From IMG/VR virus record IMGVR_UViG_3300022748_000037, positions 1 to 31,957 of that record: a stretch of DNA of 31,957 bases. One strand, written 5' to 3'. This document shows, piece after piece, positions 16,470-23,490 of this stretch. Each line of letters opens with the position of its first letter. Position 1 is the first letter of the stretch. The notes under the pieces were generated by a model that saw only the letters and a list, made by a program, of their open reading frames with translations, was not told where the DNA came from and made no database searches. The position numbers were made by a program, and so were the translations under genes. Source of the stretch: a virus.

Positions 16470-16745
16470 ATGCCTACTCCAATCTTACAACAAATGCTCG
16501 GTCAGGGCGGCACGATGCAGTTCATTGACGCTGCCGTATCGGGCGCAAACTTTGACTTCATTGTGGTCAACACGGCTGCAACCTTCACGACCCTCACAGG
16601 TACTGGCAGCGAGAACCTGCTGACTGCGTACTCTTTGAGCGGCAAGTCCGTTTCTGCTGGAATAGTTATCAGCGGTCGCAATGGCGGCAAGATTACTGCG
16701 GTTACTCCATCCGTGGGTAGCGTCATCGGTTACACGTTCCTCTAA
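16470..16745 (+). CDS. Small virion-associated protein, unknown
   Basis: 91 residues, Gly/Thr/Ser/Val-rich, with the beginning MPTPILQQMLGQGGTMQFID and then a short beta-rich body. The upstream sequence has TACATTTA at 16442-16449, a near match to the Bacteroidota -7 box, 20 bases before the ATG. I do not recognise the family. Size and position among connector and fibre genes suggest a minor structural or decoration protein. Confidence 0.45.
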   Translation: MPTPILQQMLGQGGTMQFIDAAVSGANFDFIVVNTAATFTTLTGTGSENLLTAYSLSGKSVSAGIVISGRNGGKITAVTPSVGSVIGYTFL

Positions 16746-16748
16746 GCC

Positions 16749-16919
16749 ATGCTGATAGGCTACGGCTACGGCTACCCAACGAATATGCTGCAAGGCGGCT
16801 TGGCTGCGGCGGCATGGGCTGCGTTCAACACCCGTGCTGATGCGGATGGAGCAGCCACGGCAGAGGCGGCGGTAAGCGGATGCCTGTTCGGTCGCTTTTC
16901 GGTGATTTTCAATTTCTAA
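16749..16919 (+). CDS. 56-residue Gly/Ala-rich small protein
   Basis: Open frame from ATG 16749 to TAA 16917-16919, filling the gap between its neighbours (3 and 2 bases). The protein begins MLIGYGYGYPTNMLQGG and continues Ala-rich to a hydrophobic end (FSVIFNF). The exact fit between genes supports it as real. There is no known domain. The Gly-Tyr repeat at the start is encoded by a short repeat of GGCTAC. Confidence 0.5.
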   Translation: MLIGYGYGYPTNMLQGGLAAAAWAAFNTRADADGAATAEAAVSGCLFGRFSVIFNF

Positions 16920-16921
16920 TA

Positions 16922-18226
16922 ATGCCGACACCTTCCCTCCTGATAGTACCCGCTCGTTTCAAGTCGGGCAAGTTGTATTCCCAAATCCCAACAAGCGGAG
17001 CGGGGGACTTCACGGTGACCCGTGCGACTACGGCAACCCGTGTGAATGCGAGTGGATACATTGAATCGGTGTCTTCGGGAATACCGAGGTTGGACTACTT
17101 CGCAAGTACTGGAGTGGTTGGTTGTCCTGCGCTACTCGTTGAGCCGAGTGGGCAGAATTTGGCTTTTCACTCTACCGATTGGACGAGTAATTGGAACGGA
17201 GGGACTGCGAGTGGAACAACGGTGGTCACAAATTCCGCTATATCGCTTGCTCCTGACGGCACGGCAACGGCTAACGAGTTTTATCCAACAAGCGGAAATA
17301 CTAATCACTTGTTGCAGTCAAATGTTACAAATGCAGTAACTTATACAAGCGGTACGATTTACACGCAATCAGCGTTCTTTAAGGCGGGTGTTGGTGTTGG
17401 TACAAGGATTCAGCTTACATTTGGTGGCACAAGATTTTCTCAAAACGGCTACGCTAACTTTGATTTAAGTGCAGGCGCAGTTTTGGTCGTAAGTGGCTCA
17501 ACAGCAGATTCAAATAGAGCCGCACGGATTGAAAATTATGGCAATGGATGGTATCGTTGCAGTTTTACAGCGATATGTACATCAAATGGAACAACAGTTG
17601 GAATCATACCTACCATCATTAACGCAAGCGGAGCAACTCGTCTACCATCCTTCGCAGGTACAGTCACGGACTATGTTCTCGGCTGGGGCGCACAACTTGA
17701 AACAGGTTCGGTCGCAACCTCCTACATCCCCACCACCACAGGGTCAGTCACACGCAACGCAGACGTGGTTTTGGTGACAGGTGCGGTAAGTGGTAGTATC
17801 GGACAAACACAGGGAACGATTTATGCGGAGGTGGATGCGAGGAACTTTACTGTAAATTCAAGGCTTATATCCATAAGCAATGGAACGCAAAGCAATAGAA
17901 TTACAACGTTATTCTTCGGAACTAATGTGATTAGATTATTAGCGACCGTCGGAGGATTAGGCCAAGTGGCTATTAATAGTTCATCCTTATCCGCTGGAAT
18001 CATTAAATTCGCTATAGGATACGCCCTTAATGATTACGCCTTTTATGTCAACGGCGTGCAGGTTGGAACGAGTTCGTCAGCATTAGTTCCTGCATGCAAT
18101 GCGGTGATTTTGGGAAGCGTTGATTCTTTGACAGGCTCGTCGGTTATGAACGACCGCATCCGTGCCGTTGCCCTCTACACCACCCGCCTTACCAACGCAG
18201 AACTCGCAGCCCTAACAACTCCGTAA
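16922..18226 (+). CDS. Tail fibre or adhesin with LamG-like domain
   Basis: 434 residues from the ATG at 16922, 2 bases after the preceding stop. The N-terminal block (RATTATRVNASGYIE, PRLDYF, PALLVEPSGQNLAFHS) is a recurring module in phage and bacterial surface proteins. It precedes carbohydrate-binding-like beta domains. The C-terminal part (about 295-434) has the strand pattern and RIRAVALYTTRLTNAE typical of concanavalin/LamG folds. Two inner parts are AT-rich (32-35% GC in lines 17281 and 17881). This is the best candidate for receptor binding. Confidence 0.65.
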   Translation: MPTPSLLIVPARFKSGKLYSQIPTSGAGDFTVTRATTATRVNASGYIESVSSGIPRLDYFASTGVVGCPALLVEPSGQNLAFHSTDWTSNWNGGTASGTTVVTNSAISLAPDGTATANEFYPTSGNTNHLLQSNVTNAVTYTSGTIYTQSAFFKAGVGVGTRIQLTFGGTRFSQNGYANFDLSAGAVLVVSGSTADSNRAARIENYGNGWYRCSFTAICTSNGTTVGIIPTIINASGATRLPSFAGTVTDYVLGWGAQLETGSVATSYIPTTTGSVTRNADVVLVTGAVSGSIGQTQGTIYAEVDARNFTVNSRLISISNGTQSNRITTLFFGTNVIRLLATVGGLGQVAINSSSLSAGIIKFAIGYALNDYAFYVNGVQVGTSSSALVPACNAVILGSVDSLTGSSVMNDRIRAVALYTTRLTNAELAALTTP

Positions 18227-18489
18227 TGCCTACCTTCCGCAAGTTCGCATTCCCATCGCAGAAGGTTGCAGACCAGTTGCTCGCATCCCTGCAACCGCTT
18301 GACACGGCAGTTCCGCTCGGAGAACTGGATGGCTTGGTTTGCTACGACATACTATTCCAAGACGCTTGCCCTGCATCGCTCAACGCTTATATCGTGTGGC
18401 CAAAGCCTTGCGGAGTGCATTCCTTCCTCGGATGGGATGCGCAATACGAGGCCGACTATCAAGAATTTGCAACACCGCAAACGAAATAA
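18226..18489 (+). CDS. 87-residue conserved-looking protein, unknown
   Basis: Starts on the last base of the adhesin gene stop. It is a compact globular-looking sequence with aromatic and Cys residues (LVCYDILFQDACP, KPCGVHSFLGW). It has no signal peptide or membrane segment. Its place between an adhesin gene and lysis genes could mean a fibre chaperone or a minor virion protein; neither can be shown. An in-frame Met earlier is not available. Confidence 0.45.
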   Translation: MPTFRKFAFPSQKVADQLLASLQPLDTAVPLGELDGLVCYDILFQDACPASLNAYIVWPKPCGVHSFLGWDAQYEADYQEFATPQTK

Positions 18490-18500
18490 CATTTCCAACT

Positions 18501-18728
18501 ATGCGACTATTCCGCAAGCGTAACCCCGACAAACCCAACCTTATGCAATCAGCAATCATCGCTCTTCTTCGCCACTTGTTAACCTTCATCGGTGGTACAC
18601 TCGTAGCCAAAGGGTTACTTGACGCAACTGCCCTCACCGAACTGATTGGCGCAATCATTACGCTGGTGTCAACAGGATGGATGCTGGTCAGCAAGTACAA
18701 CAAGCCTACCGAAGTTCCCAAGGCGTGA
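18501..18728 (+). CDS. Holin-like small membrane protein
   Basis: 75 residues from ATG 18501. A basic N-terminus (MRLFRKRNPDKPN) is followed by two hydrophobic segments (about 15-37 and 43-63) and a short charged tail. This two-helix layout fits small phage holins, which open the inner membrane. It lies before a spanin-like gene and close to the endolysin locus. I did not identify a named holin family with certainty. Confidence 0.55.
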   Translation: MRLFRKRNPDKPNLMQSAIIALLRHLLTFIGGTLVAKGLLDATALTELIGAIITLVSTGWMLVSKYNKPTEVPKA

Positions 18729-18997
18729 ACCTCATCGAAACGACCATTATCGGCACGGTCAGCGCAGTCGTTGGCGGTGCAGTTGCTTGGATGACCAAGG
18801 GCAAGTTCACGGCCGATAGCCTCCAAGTCAAGCAAGCCCAAGCCGTGTTGGCGATGTGGCAGCAGACCGCCGAGGCCCAGCAGAAAGAATTGGCGCAACT
18901 AAGGAATGAAATCGTAAGTTTGCGGGAGCGGATAGAACATTTGGAGAACACAATCCAAGTGCTTGAAGCCGAAAACGCAACCCTACGACAAGCCTGA
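18725..18997 (+). CDS. Membrane-anchored coiled-coil protein, possible i-spanin
   Basis: 90 residues from GTG 18725, overlapping the holin-like gene by 4 bases. The N-terminal hydrophobic helix (IIGTVSAVVGGAVAWM) is followed by a long coiled coil (about 30-88) with heptad Leu/Ile/Val. This is the form of inner-membrane spanins that bridge the envelope to complete lysis. No matching o-spanin lipoprotein is adjacent; the nearest lipoprotein is at 25744. Confidence 0.5.
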   Translation: MNLIETTIIGTVSAVVGGAVAWMTKGKFTADSLQVKQAQAVLAMWQQTAEAQQKELAQLRNEIVSLRERIEHLENTIQVLEAENATLRQA

Positions 18998-19881
18998 TGC
19001 TGCTACCACTAACCAAGCATTCCCGTAACATCCACGAAGTATCCTGCCAATCGGGGCAGGAATTTCTCCTTATCAGCGACCTGCACTGGGATAATCCCCA
19101 CTGCGACAGGGGTCTGCTGACCAACCATCTTAAAGAGGCGCAACGCCGCAATGCAGGGGTCATCGTCAACGGTGACTTTTTTTGTTTGATGCAGGGCAAG
19201 GGCGACCCAAGGCGGAGCAAAGAGGACATCCGCCCGGAACACAACAACGCCCGCTACTTGGATTCCATCGTCAACACCGCCGTGGAATGGTTTGCGCCTT
19301 ACGCCAAGAACCTACTCCTGCTCGGCTACGGCAACCACGAAACCTCCATCATCCACCACCAAGAAACCGACATCCTGCAACGCTTCGCAAGCACGCTGAA
19401 CTACGCCACAGGGTCAGCAGTCGAAGTTGGTGGCTATGGCGGCACGCTGGATATTCGGGTAAACCACGACCCTCTGCGGTCCAAGAACTTCGTCGTGCAT
19501 TATTTTCATGGTGCAGGTGGTGGAGCGTTCATCAGCAAGGGAGTAATTCACGATTCACGCATATTGATGACCACCGAAGGCTACGACTTGACTTGGATGG
19601 GCCACGTCCATGAATTATACTATCATCAAAATATCATCCACCGCTATGACCGTGCGACCAAGACCCTCATTCAAAAGCCTGTTCACCAACTGCGTACGGC
19701 GACTTACAAAGAGGAATGGGATGCCGGATACATGGGCTTTCATACTGAGCGAGGAAGAGGCCCGAAACCTTTGGGAGGCTATTGGATGAAACTCGAAACA
19801 AGCAGAAATGGCAGTAAGGACAATAACGGCCCAGAGGTCCAAGTCCACGCAACCTTCACCCCTGCGGATAGGTTGTACTAA
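18997..19881 (+). CDS. Calcineurin-like metallophosphoesterase
   Basis: 294 residues. The five metal-binding motifs are visible: DLH at 28-30, GD at 59-60, GNHE at 112-115, His171 in HYFHG, and GHVH at 202-205. Such enzymes cleave phosphomonoesters or diesters with two metal ions. The spacing is that of phage MPP proteins encoded in late operons. The substrate is unknown; a role in nucleic acid or cell-envelope phosphate metabolism is possible. It is the last gene of the plus-strand late block before a convergent intergenic region. Confidence 0.75.
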   Translation: MLLPLTKHSRNIHEVSCQSGQEFLLISDLHWDNPHCDRGLLTNHLKEAQRRNAGVIVNGDFFCLMQGKGDPRRSKEDIRPEHNNARYLDSIVNTAVEWFAPYAKNLLLLGYGNHETSIIHHQETDILQRFASTLNYATGSAVEVGGYGGTLDIRVNHDPLRSKNFVVHYFHGAGGGAFISKGVIHDSRILMTTEGYDLTWMGHVHELYYHQNIIHRYDRATKTLIQKPVHQLRTATYKEEWDAGYMGFHTERGRGPKPLGGYWMKLETSRNGSKDNNGPEVQVHATFTPADRLY

Positions 19882-20000
19882 TTTGGGGAATCAATTCTCC
19901 ATTATACCCCCCAAAAAAGAGATTATTTCCCATAAGTAGCGAAAACCGCTACCTTTCGCAAACTATTCCTCCTGCTAACCTGTACGATTCCTTCGTACAA
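19882..20000. other. Convergent intergenic region with three hairpins
   Basis: About 119 bases between the phosphoesterase and the minus-strand amidase. Hairpins: GGGGAA/TTCTCC (19885-19890 with 19895-19900), GTAGCG/CGCTAC with a five-base loop (19936-19952), and a 7-bp stem TGTACGA/TCGTACA (19981-19999). No long T run follows on either strand, so classical intrinsic termination is uncertain. The structures may stabilise both 3' ends. Confidence 0.4.
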
Positions 20001-20426
20001 CTATCCCTCCTGCGGTCCTGCGGCAGTCAGGTAAAGGTAGCCGTATTCCTTCTCTGCGCTGAATTGAGGGCAAGCCTTGGTCACGTTCGGGAAATCCCTG
20101 TGTCCGCAAATGCGAGCCGTCGGGTACTTCTTGAGCCATTCCAACAGTACCCCTGCAATCGCTTGGCGTTGCTGGATGGTGCGGTCATCCTTATCCTTGC
20201 CGCCGATGTAGGACACATGGAGCGATGTTGAGTTGTGGCCCTGCACCCCGTTGGTAATGGCCGAATCGGGTGCGAGTTGCACGATATTGCCGTTGGCCTC
20301 GACTATCTTATGGTAGCCCACGGACTTCCAGCCAAGGGCTTCCTTCCAGTACTTGCGGATGGATGCGATGGTGGTGTTCTTCGGTGTAGCCGTGCAATGG
20401 ACGACAAGGTGGGTGATGTTTCTCAT
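20001..20426 (-). CDS. N-acetylmuramoyl-L-alanine amidase (endolysin)
   Basis: 141 residues. The Amidase_2/T7 lysozyme fold is supported by VVHCTATP with His10, GYH at 37-39, HNS near 64-66, GHRDFP with His109, and KACP with Lys117 and Cys119. His10, His109 and Cys119 are the expected zinc ligands; Tyr38 and Lys117 match catalytic T7 positions. It cleaves the bond between muramic acid and L-alanine in peptidoglycan. There is no signal peptide, so it needs a holin for access. It is on the opposite strand to the late genes, which is unusual for an endolysin. Confidence 0.85.
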   Translation of the reverse strand: MRNITHLVVHCTATPKNTTIASIRKYWKEALGWKSVGYHKIVEANGNIVQLAPDSAITNGVQGHNSTSLHVSYIGGKDKDDRTIQQRQAIAGVLLEWLKKYPTARICGHRDFPNVTKACPQFSAEKEYGYLYLTAAGPQEG

Positions 20427-20428
20427 GG

Positions 20429-20680
20429 CTATTCTTCGGGGTTTAGGAGATAGTAGTAGTCAACGGTATGGGGTTCATCGTTCGGCAGTCCTGACGCATT
20501 CACGCCCTCAACGTTACTCCATTGAGCCTTCGCCGGGTCGTAGCCCAGCAGGTCGCAGGCACGCCTGTACTCGCACAGGAGGACGTGGTTCTCTTCCAGT
20601 TCTTGGGTGGATATGGAAATCATCAGCCGCTCCAAGGCATTCGTGAGGGCTTTTGCGGGTCTTGTGGAGTGGTAGGTCAT
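20429..20680 (-). CDS. 83-residue protein, unknown, first gene of minus operon
   Basis: Starts at ATG 20680-20678 and is followed 2 bases later by the amidase. It is mostly helical in the first half (ALTNALERLMISISTQELEE), with a polar, Asn/Asp/Tyr-rich end (HTVDYYYLLNPEE). There is no signal peptide or membrane helix. A TAAATTTG box lies 4 bases upstream of the start, so the transcript may be leaderless. It may control or accompany the amidase, but no family is recognised. Confidence 0.5.
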   Translation of the reverse strand: MTYHSTRPAKALTNALERLMISISTQELEENHVLLCEYRRACDLLGYDPAKAQWSNVEGVNASGLPNDEPHTVDYYYLLNPEE

Positions 20681-20684
20681 GATG

Positions 20685-20692
20685 CAAATTTA
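20685..20692 (-). promoter_or_regulatory. TAnnTTTG promoter element, minus strand (TAAATTTG)
   Basis: Exact -7 box on the minus strand, separated by CATC from the ATG at 20680. It would drive the 83-residue gene and the amidase. Confidence 0.45.
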
Positions 20693-20736
20693 TACCCTTA
20701 CGGTTCTAATTATGGCGAAATTTAGGAATTTATACC
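20688..20736. repeat. 9-bp direct repeat in divergent control region
   Basis: ATTTATACC occurs at 20688-20696 and 20728-20736, exactly 40 bases apart. The first copy overlaps the minus-strand -7 box. The spacing of about four helical turns would suit a dimeric regulator. No repressor gene is recognised nearby. Confidence 0.35.
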
Positions 20737-20799
20737 GCTTCGGGTGCAATGCCCTGAAAAAAATTTGACGCAAGAGGTCGCAAAAAGGAAAAGCCGTTG

Positions 20800-20807
20800 T
20801 AACTTTG
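20800..20807 (+). promoter_or_regulatory. TAnnTTTG promoter element (TAACTTTG) for early genes
   Basis: Exact -7 box, 23 bases before the ATG at 20831. It is the natural promoter for the plus-strand early block. The upstream region is A-rich; a TTTG at 20764-20767 is too far away for a standard -33 element. Confidence 0.5.
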
Positions 20808-20830
20808 TCGGACACTAAACCCAATAAGCC

Positions 20831-21157
20831 ATGCCTTTTTACCGCAAATCAACTTATAAGTCGACCTTAACCGCCGAGCAACGTGCCGCCAAAGCCGATG
20901 CTGCCTTCGCCAAGAAAGTAGCCAAGATGGAAGCCAATCGTGCAAAAAGTCAGTTCAACTACTCGACCGCTGGCGGTGCTTACATTCCAACCGAAGAGCA
21001 ATACAAAGCCGCATCTGCAATGCTTTGGAACGGTGTTTGCGAGGCTGATGCCTCCAAAGCGACATCCGCAGAAATGGTGCAAATTGCCTATATCACCCAA
21101 ACCAAAGTCCACCACGACCACATCCACGTTGTCAACGAATACCGTCGCTCACTTTAA
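20831..21157 (+). CDS. 108-residue early protein, unknown
   Basis: First gene of the plus-strand early block. It has a basic N-terminus (YRKSTYKSTL), an Ala/Lys-rich helical region (about 15-45) and a C-terminal half with a His cluster (KVHHDHIHVV). First genes in early phage operons often take over host functions, but nothing here identifies a target. The leader ends in AATAAGCC before the ATG and has no Shine-Dalgarno sequence. Confidence 0.5.
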   Translation: MPFYRKSTYKSTLTAEQRAAKADAAFAKKVAKMEANRAKSQFNYSTAGGAYIPTEEQYKAASAMLWNGVCEADASKATSAEMVQIAYITQTKVHHDHIHVVNEYRRSL

Positions 21158-21182
21158 TTTCCACCCACTAAACCACAAACCC

Positions 21183-21302
21183 ATGAACAAACTCGAACGC
21201 TACCTCGATGCCGCTATGACGGTAATCACCTACCTCGCCGCCGCTGGTGGCTTCTATTGGATTTTTGTACGCTTCTTTATCACCTATCTCAAAACCCTCT
21301 AA
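21183..21302 (+). CDS. 39-residue single-span membrane protein
   Basis: ATG 21183 to TAA 21300-21302. It has a short charged start (MNKLERYLD), then one hydrophobic helix (MTVITYLAAAGGFYWIFV) and an aromatic end. The leader ends in ACAAACCC, the same kind of stretch seen before other early starts of this genome, which supports a real gene. Function unknown; a small early membrane protein may act on the host envelope or block superinfection. Confidence 0.5.
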   Translation: MNKLERYLDAAMTVITYLAAAGGFYWIFVRFFITYLKTL

Positions 21303-21312
21303 ACCCAAAACC

Positions 21313-21879
21313 ATGCACAAGTTCAAAACCACCAACATCAAAGGCAAGGACTATGTTGAGGTCAACCAACGCCTGCTCTTTTTCCGCAACGACAAAGCCT
21401 ACACAGGTTGGTCCATCGAATCGGAACTTGTTGACCTGCAACCCGACCGCTGCTGCATTCGTGCCGTCATCAAGGACGCAGAAGGCCGCATCCGAGCCAC
21501 AGGCCATGCCCATGAGGACCGCACCAGTTCCATGATAAACAAAACGTCTTACGTTGAGAACTGCGAAACCTCTGCCTTTGGTCGCTGCCTTGCCGCTCTT
21601 GGTATCGGCATCGAAACAAGCATCGCATCAGCCAACGAGGTGCAGATGGCTATCGCCCAGCAGGCCAACCTTGACGACTTGAGCGACCGCCTTGGCTTGG
21701 TTGCAACATACGATAACCTCGACGTGGCTACCCTTAAGGCTGACTTCATGGCACTCGTTGAGCAACTGCCCGAAGACCAGCGTTTCAAATATCAGGACCA
21801 CAAGGGCATGACCCCTGCCCGTTACGAGAAAGGCATCAAGTTCCTGCAAGACCAAATTGCTAAATACAAGAAACCATGA
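21313..21879 (+). CDS. ERF/Rad52-like single-strand annealing protein
   Basis: 188 residues from ATG 21313. The run KTSYVENCETSAFGRCLAAL (about 76-95) matches the strongly conserved core of ERF-type and related phage annealing proteins, where a VE-x-C-E-T-S-A-x-G-R-A-L pattern is typical. The C-terminal 60 residues form a separate helical domain. It would anneal single-stranded DNA in recombination-dependent replication, working with the SSB-like protein at 23103. It starts 10 bases after the small membrane protein. Confidence 0.6.
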   Translation: MHKFKTTNIKGKDYVEVNQRLLFFRNDKAYTGWSIESELVDLQPDRCCIRAVIKDAEGRIRATGHAHEDRTSSMINKTSYVENCETSAFGRCLAALGIGIETSIASANEVQMAIAQQANLDDLSDRLGLVATYDNLDVATLKADFMALVEQLPEDQRFKYQDHKGMTPARYEKGIKFLQDQIAKYKKP

Positions 21880-22118
21880 GCAACTTACTGACCAAATGCA
21901 ACGCCGATGTGTTCAAGGCAATCCTTGACATCAAACAAAAAAACCCCGCTATCGGTGAAAACCTTCTCGCACTTTTGCAAAAGCACGAATACTGGTGGCA
22001 GTTGGATGGCCAAGAAATTCTTTGGTTTGCCGCAAACCTGCCCTACGAAGTTTGGAATATGAAAATCCATACCTTCTACCTCCTGTTTGAATCTCAACCC
22101 ACAACCACAATGCCATGA
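21876..22118 (+). CDS. 80-residue early protein, unknown
   Basis: Overlaps both neighbours by 4 bases, so it is translationally coupled. The sequence has aromatic clusters (KHEYWWQLDGQEILWF, YEVWNMKIHTFYLLF) and is probably globular. There are no motifs, signal or membrane segment. Its position between the annealing protein and another unknown gene suggests a DNA metabolism accessory. Confidence 0.45.
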   Translation: MSNLLTKCNADVFKAILDIKQKNPAIGENLLALLQKHEYWWQLDGQEILWFAANLPYEVWNMKIHTFYLLFESQPTTTMP

Positions 22119-22567
22119 ACCAAGAACTCGTTACCATTCCAAAGTCGGACATCAGCAAGGCTGACATTGCCGACATCGCCGCCAACCTCATCCTCCGAAT
22201 AGAGGAGGGCGAGGTCAATCCCATCGCTGCACACGTTCGCCTCAAAGCCGTTGTCAAGGCTGTTGAGCAAGTCCTGAAGGCCACCGAGCAAACGGTGTGG
22301 GATGAGGCTGAAAAGAACGGCAAGACCTTCTCCGCATTCGGTGCTGACATCCAACTCAAGGAGGGGGCGATTACTCCGGACTACCAGCACGACCAAGTTT
22401 GGAGTGACCTGCAAGCGGCCATGAAAGCGAGAGAGGAGCAACTCAAGATGGCCTTCCGCAATGCCGGGAAGATGACGGTCATCGATGAGGCAACTGGCGA
22501 AGTCGTGCCTGTTTGTCCTGCAAAAGGCACAAAACCAAGCATCGCAGTAACTTTTAAGACCACTTAA
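22115..22567 (+). CDS. 150-residue early protein, helical N-terminal half
   Basis: Residues about 20-65 are helical and charged, followed by FSAFGADIQLKEG and a Lys/Glu-rich helix (about 95-115). The C-terminus is beta-like. Size and the long helices recall small phage coiled-coil proteins encoded next to recombination genes, but no named family is certain. It is in the same operon as the annealing protein. Confidence 0.45.
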   Translation: MNQELVTIPKSDISKADIADIAANLILRIEEGEVNPIAAHVRLKAVVKAVEQVLKATEQTVWDEAEKNGKTFSAFGADIQLKEGAITPDYQHDQVWSDLQAAMKAREEQLKMAFRNAGKMTVIDEATGEVVPVCPAKGTKPSIAVTFKTT

Positions 22568-22569
22568 CC

Positions 22570-22815
22570 ATGAAAGACGGACAAACTATCGGCCAATGGC
22601 TGAACTGGGATTTTGAGGTCAACGGAAGTTTGGTAATCAAAGACAGGAGTGACAAACACATCTACTACGAGCATTCGTTTGGTGATTGGGTAAAGAGGGA
22701 ATACGATTCTCAAGGCAATCGGATTTACTATGAGGACTCGGATGGTGTAATCATAGACAACCGCATCCCCGAAGTCATTGAACACAACGGACGCAAGTAC
22801 AAGTTAATGCTATGA
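22570..22815 (+). CDS. 81-residue YD-repeat-like early protein
   Basis: Contains IYYEHSFGDWVKREYDSQGN and then RIYYEDSDGVIIDNR, two imperfect copies of a YYE-x-S-x-G unit. This resembles the short aromatic repeats found in RHS/YD-like sequences and in small phage proteins. It starts 2 bases after the previous stop and overlaps the next gene by 4 bases. Function unknown. Confidence 0.45.
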   Translation: MKDGQTIGQWLNWDFEVNGSLVIKDRSDKHIYYEHSFGDWVKREYDSQGNRIYYEDSDGVIIDNRIPEVIEHNGRKYKLML

Positions 22816-23084
22816 CACGACCAGCACCACCCAAGAAGAAGAAAGGCGTGCAAAAGATTGGTAGGGTGGCGGGATTACAAGCCGCCATCCTGCTCCTTGA
22901 AAAGCCTTACAAGGCAAAGGAGTTAGCCAAAGTCCTTGGGATGCATATGCGCATCACCTATCGCATTCTTGATGACCTACGGGCTACAGGACACCTTTAC
23001 TCGTACCGTTGCTATTACTGGTTCGACCCGAAGAAGAACAACGACCTCCAGCATCTAATCCCAGTCAAAGACCCTTATCTTTAA
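22812..23084 (+). CDS. Small winged-helix DNA-binding protein
   Basis: 90 residues. A basic N-terminus (PPKKKKGVQKIGR) is followed by a helix-turn-helix region (KAKELAKVLGMHMRITYRIL, about 36-55) and a hairpin-like GHLYSYRCYYWF. This order fits a winged helix, as in ArsR/MarR-like DNA-binding domains. It may regulate early genes or assist replication. No effector domain is present. Confidence 0.55.
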   Translation: MTRPAPPKKKKGVQKIGRVAGLQAAILLLEKPYKAKELAKVLGMHMRITYRILDDLRATGHLYSYRCYYWFDPKKNNDLQHLIPVKDPYL

Positions 23085-23102
23085 TTTTTTAACCCAAAAC
23101 CC

Positions 23103-23348
23103 ATGAGCAACTACACACCACAACCCAACACCTTCTCCCTGTTCGCCAACGACAAAGGCGACAACCCCAAGCGTCCTGACTACAAGGGCGACATCATCCT
23201 GCCCGACGGCACTAAGATGCGCCTGTCCGCATGGGTGCGAGAATCCCAAGGCGGCAAGAAATTCCTAAGCGGCAAAGTCGAGCCGATGCAGGACCGCCAA
23301 GATTCTGCACCATCACCACAAAAAGATGGGGATGACTTGCCATTTTAG
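23103..23348 (+). CDS. SSB-like single-stranded DNA-binding protein
   Basis: 81 residues. PDYKGDIILPDGTKMRLSAW (about 25-44) followed by GGKKFLSGKV is a beta-barrel-like pattern close to the DUF736 and OB-fold type. The C-terminus ends KDGDDLPF, very like the acidic DDIPF tip through which SSB proteins recruit replication partners. It is shorter than cellular SSB. It lies next to replication genes. The mapping to an OB fold is inferred. Confidence 0.55.
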   Translation: MSNYTPQPNTFSLFANDKGDNPKRPDYKGDIILPDGTKMRLSAWVRESQGGKKFLSGKVEPMQDRQDSAPSPQKDGDDLPF

Positions 23349-23365
23349 TGTACCATTTTAGTGTA
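23340..23365 (+). repeat. Perfect tandem 13-bp repeat
   Basis: CCATTTTAGTGTA occurs twice head to tail (23340-23352 and 23353-23365). The first copy contains the stop of the SSB-like gene and the second runs into a TAACTTTG promoter box. It may be a regulator site or a duplication scar. Confidence 0.85.
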
Positions 23366-23371
23366 ACTTTG
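23364..23371 (+). promoter_or_regulatory. TAnnTTTG promoter element (TAACTTTG)
   Basis: Exact -7 box. A TTTT-rich stretch lies about 20 bases upstream in each repeat copy, in the place of a -33 element. Transcription would begin near 23378 and make the structured RNA that ends at the terminator. Confidence 0.5.
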
Positions 23372-23377
23372 CACGAA

Positions 23378-23490
23378 ATTCACATTTACCAATATAGCCC
23401 ATTTGTGATTCCAGCCAAATGGTGCTACCGATAAAGGGTTCATTCTCTAACCCCTGCCCCGGCTGCTGGAATCAGTCGGGGTTTTTTTTT
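23378..23490 (+). ncRNA. Candidate structured RNA with kissing-loop architecture
   Basis: Three hairpins in order. The first has a 7-bp stem CCATTTG/CAAATGG (23399-23405 with 23416-23422) and a ten-base loop TGATTCCAGC. The second has a 5-bp stem GGGTT/AACCC (23436-23440 with 23449-23453). The third is the terminator (23457-23481). The whole loop of the first is the exact reverse complement of GCTGGAATCA at 23465-23474, which covers the entire seven-base terminator loop plus three stem bases. Full 10-bp pairing would disturb the terminator; 7-bp loop-loop pairing would stabilise it. It lies between the SSB-like gene and the replication genes. I do not recognise it as a known RNA family. The 5' end is inferred from the promoter box. 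Confidence 0.6.
23457..23490 (+). terminator. Intrinsic terminator before replication genes
   Basis: A 9-bp stem CCCCGGCTG (23457-23465) / CAGTCGGGG (23473-23481) has a loop of CTGGAAT and nine T after it. It is only 16 bases before the next start codon, so read-through or control of this site would directly set expression of the replication genes. Confidence 0.9.

Noticed and set aside
19950-19957. TACCTTTC as a promoter in the convergent region
   Set aside because: One mismatch at the important last G, partly inside a hairpin, and no gene to drive on the plus strand.
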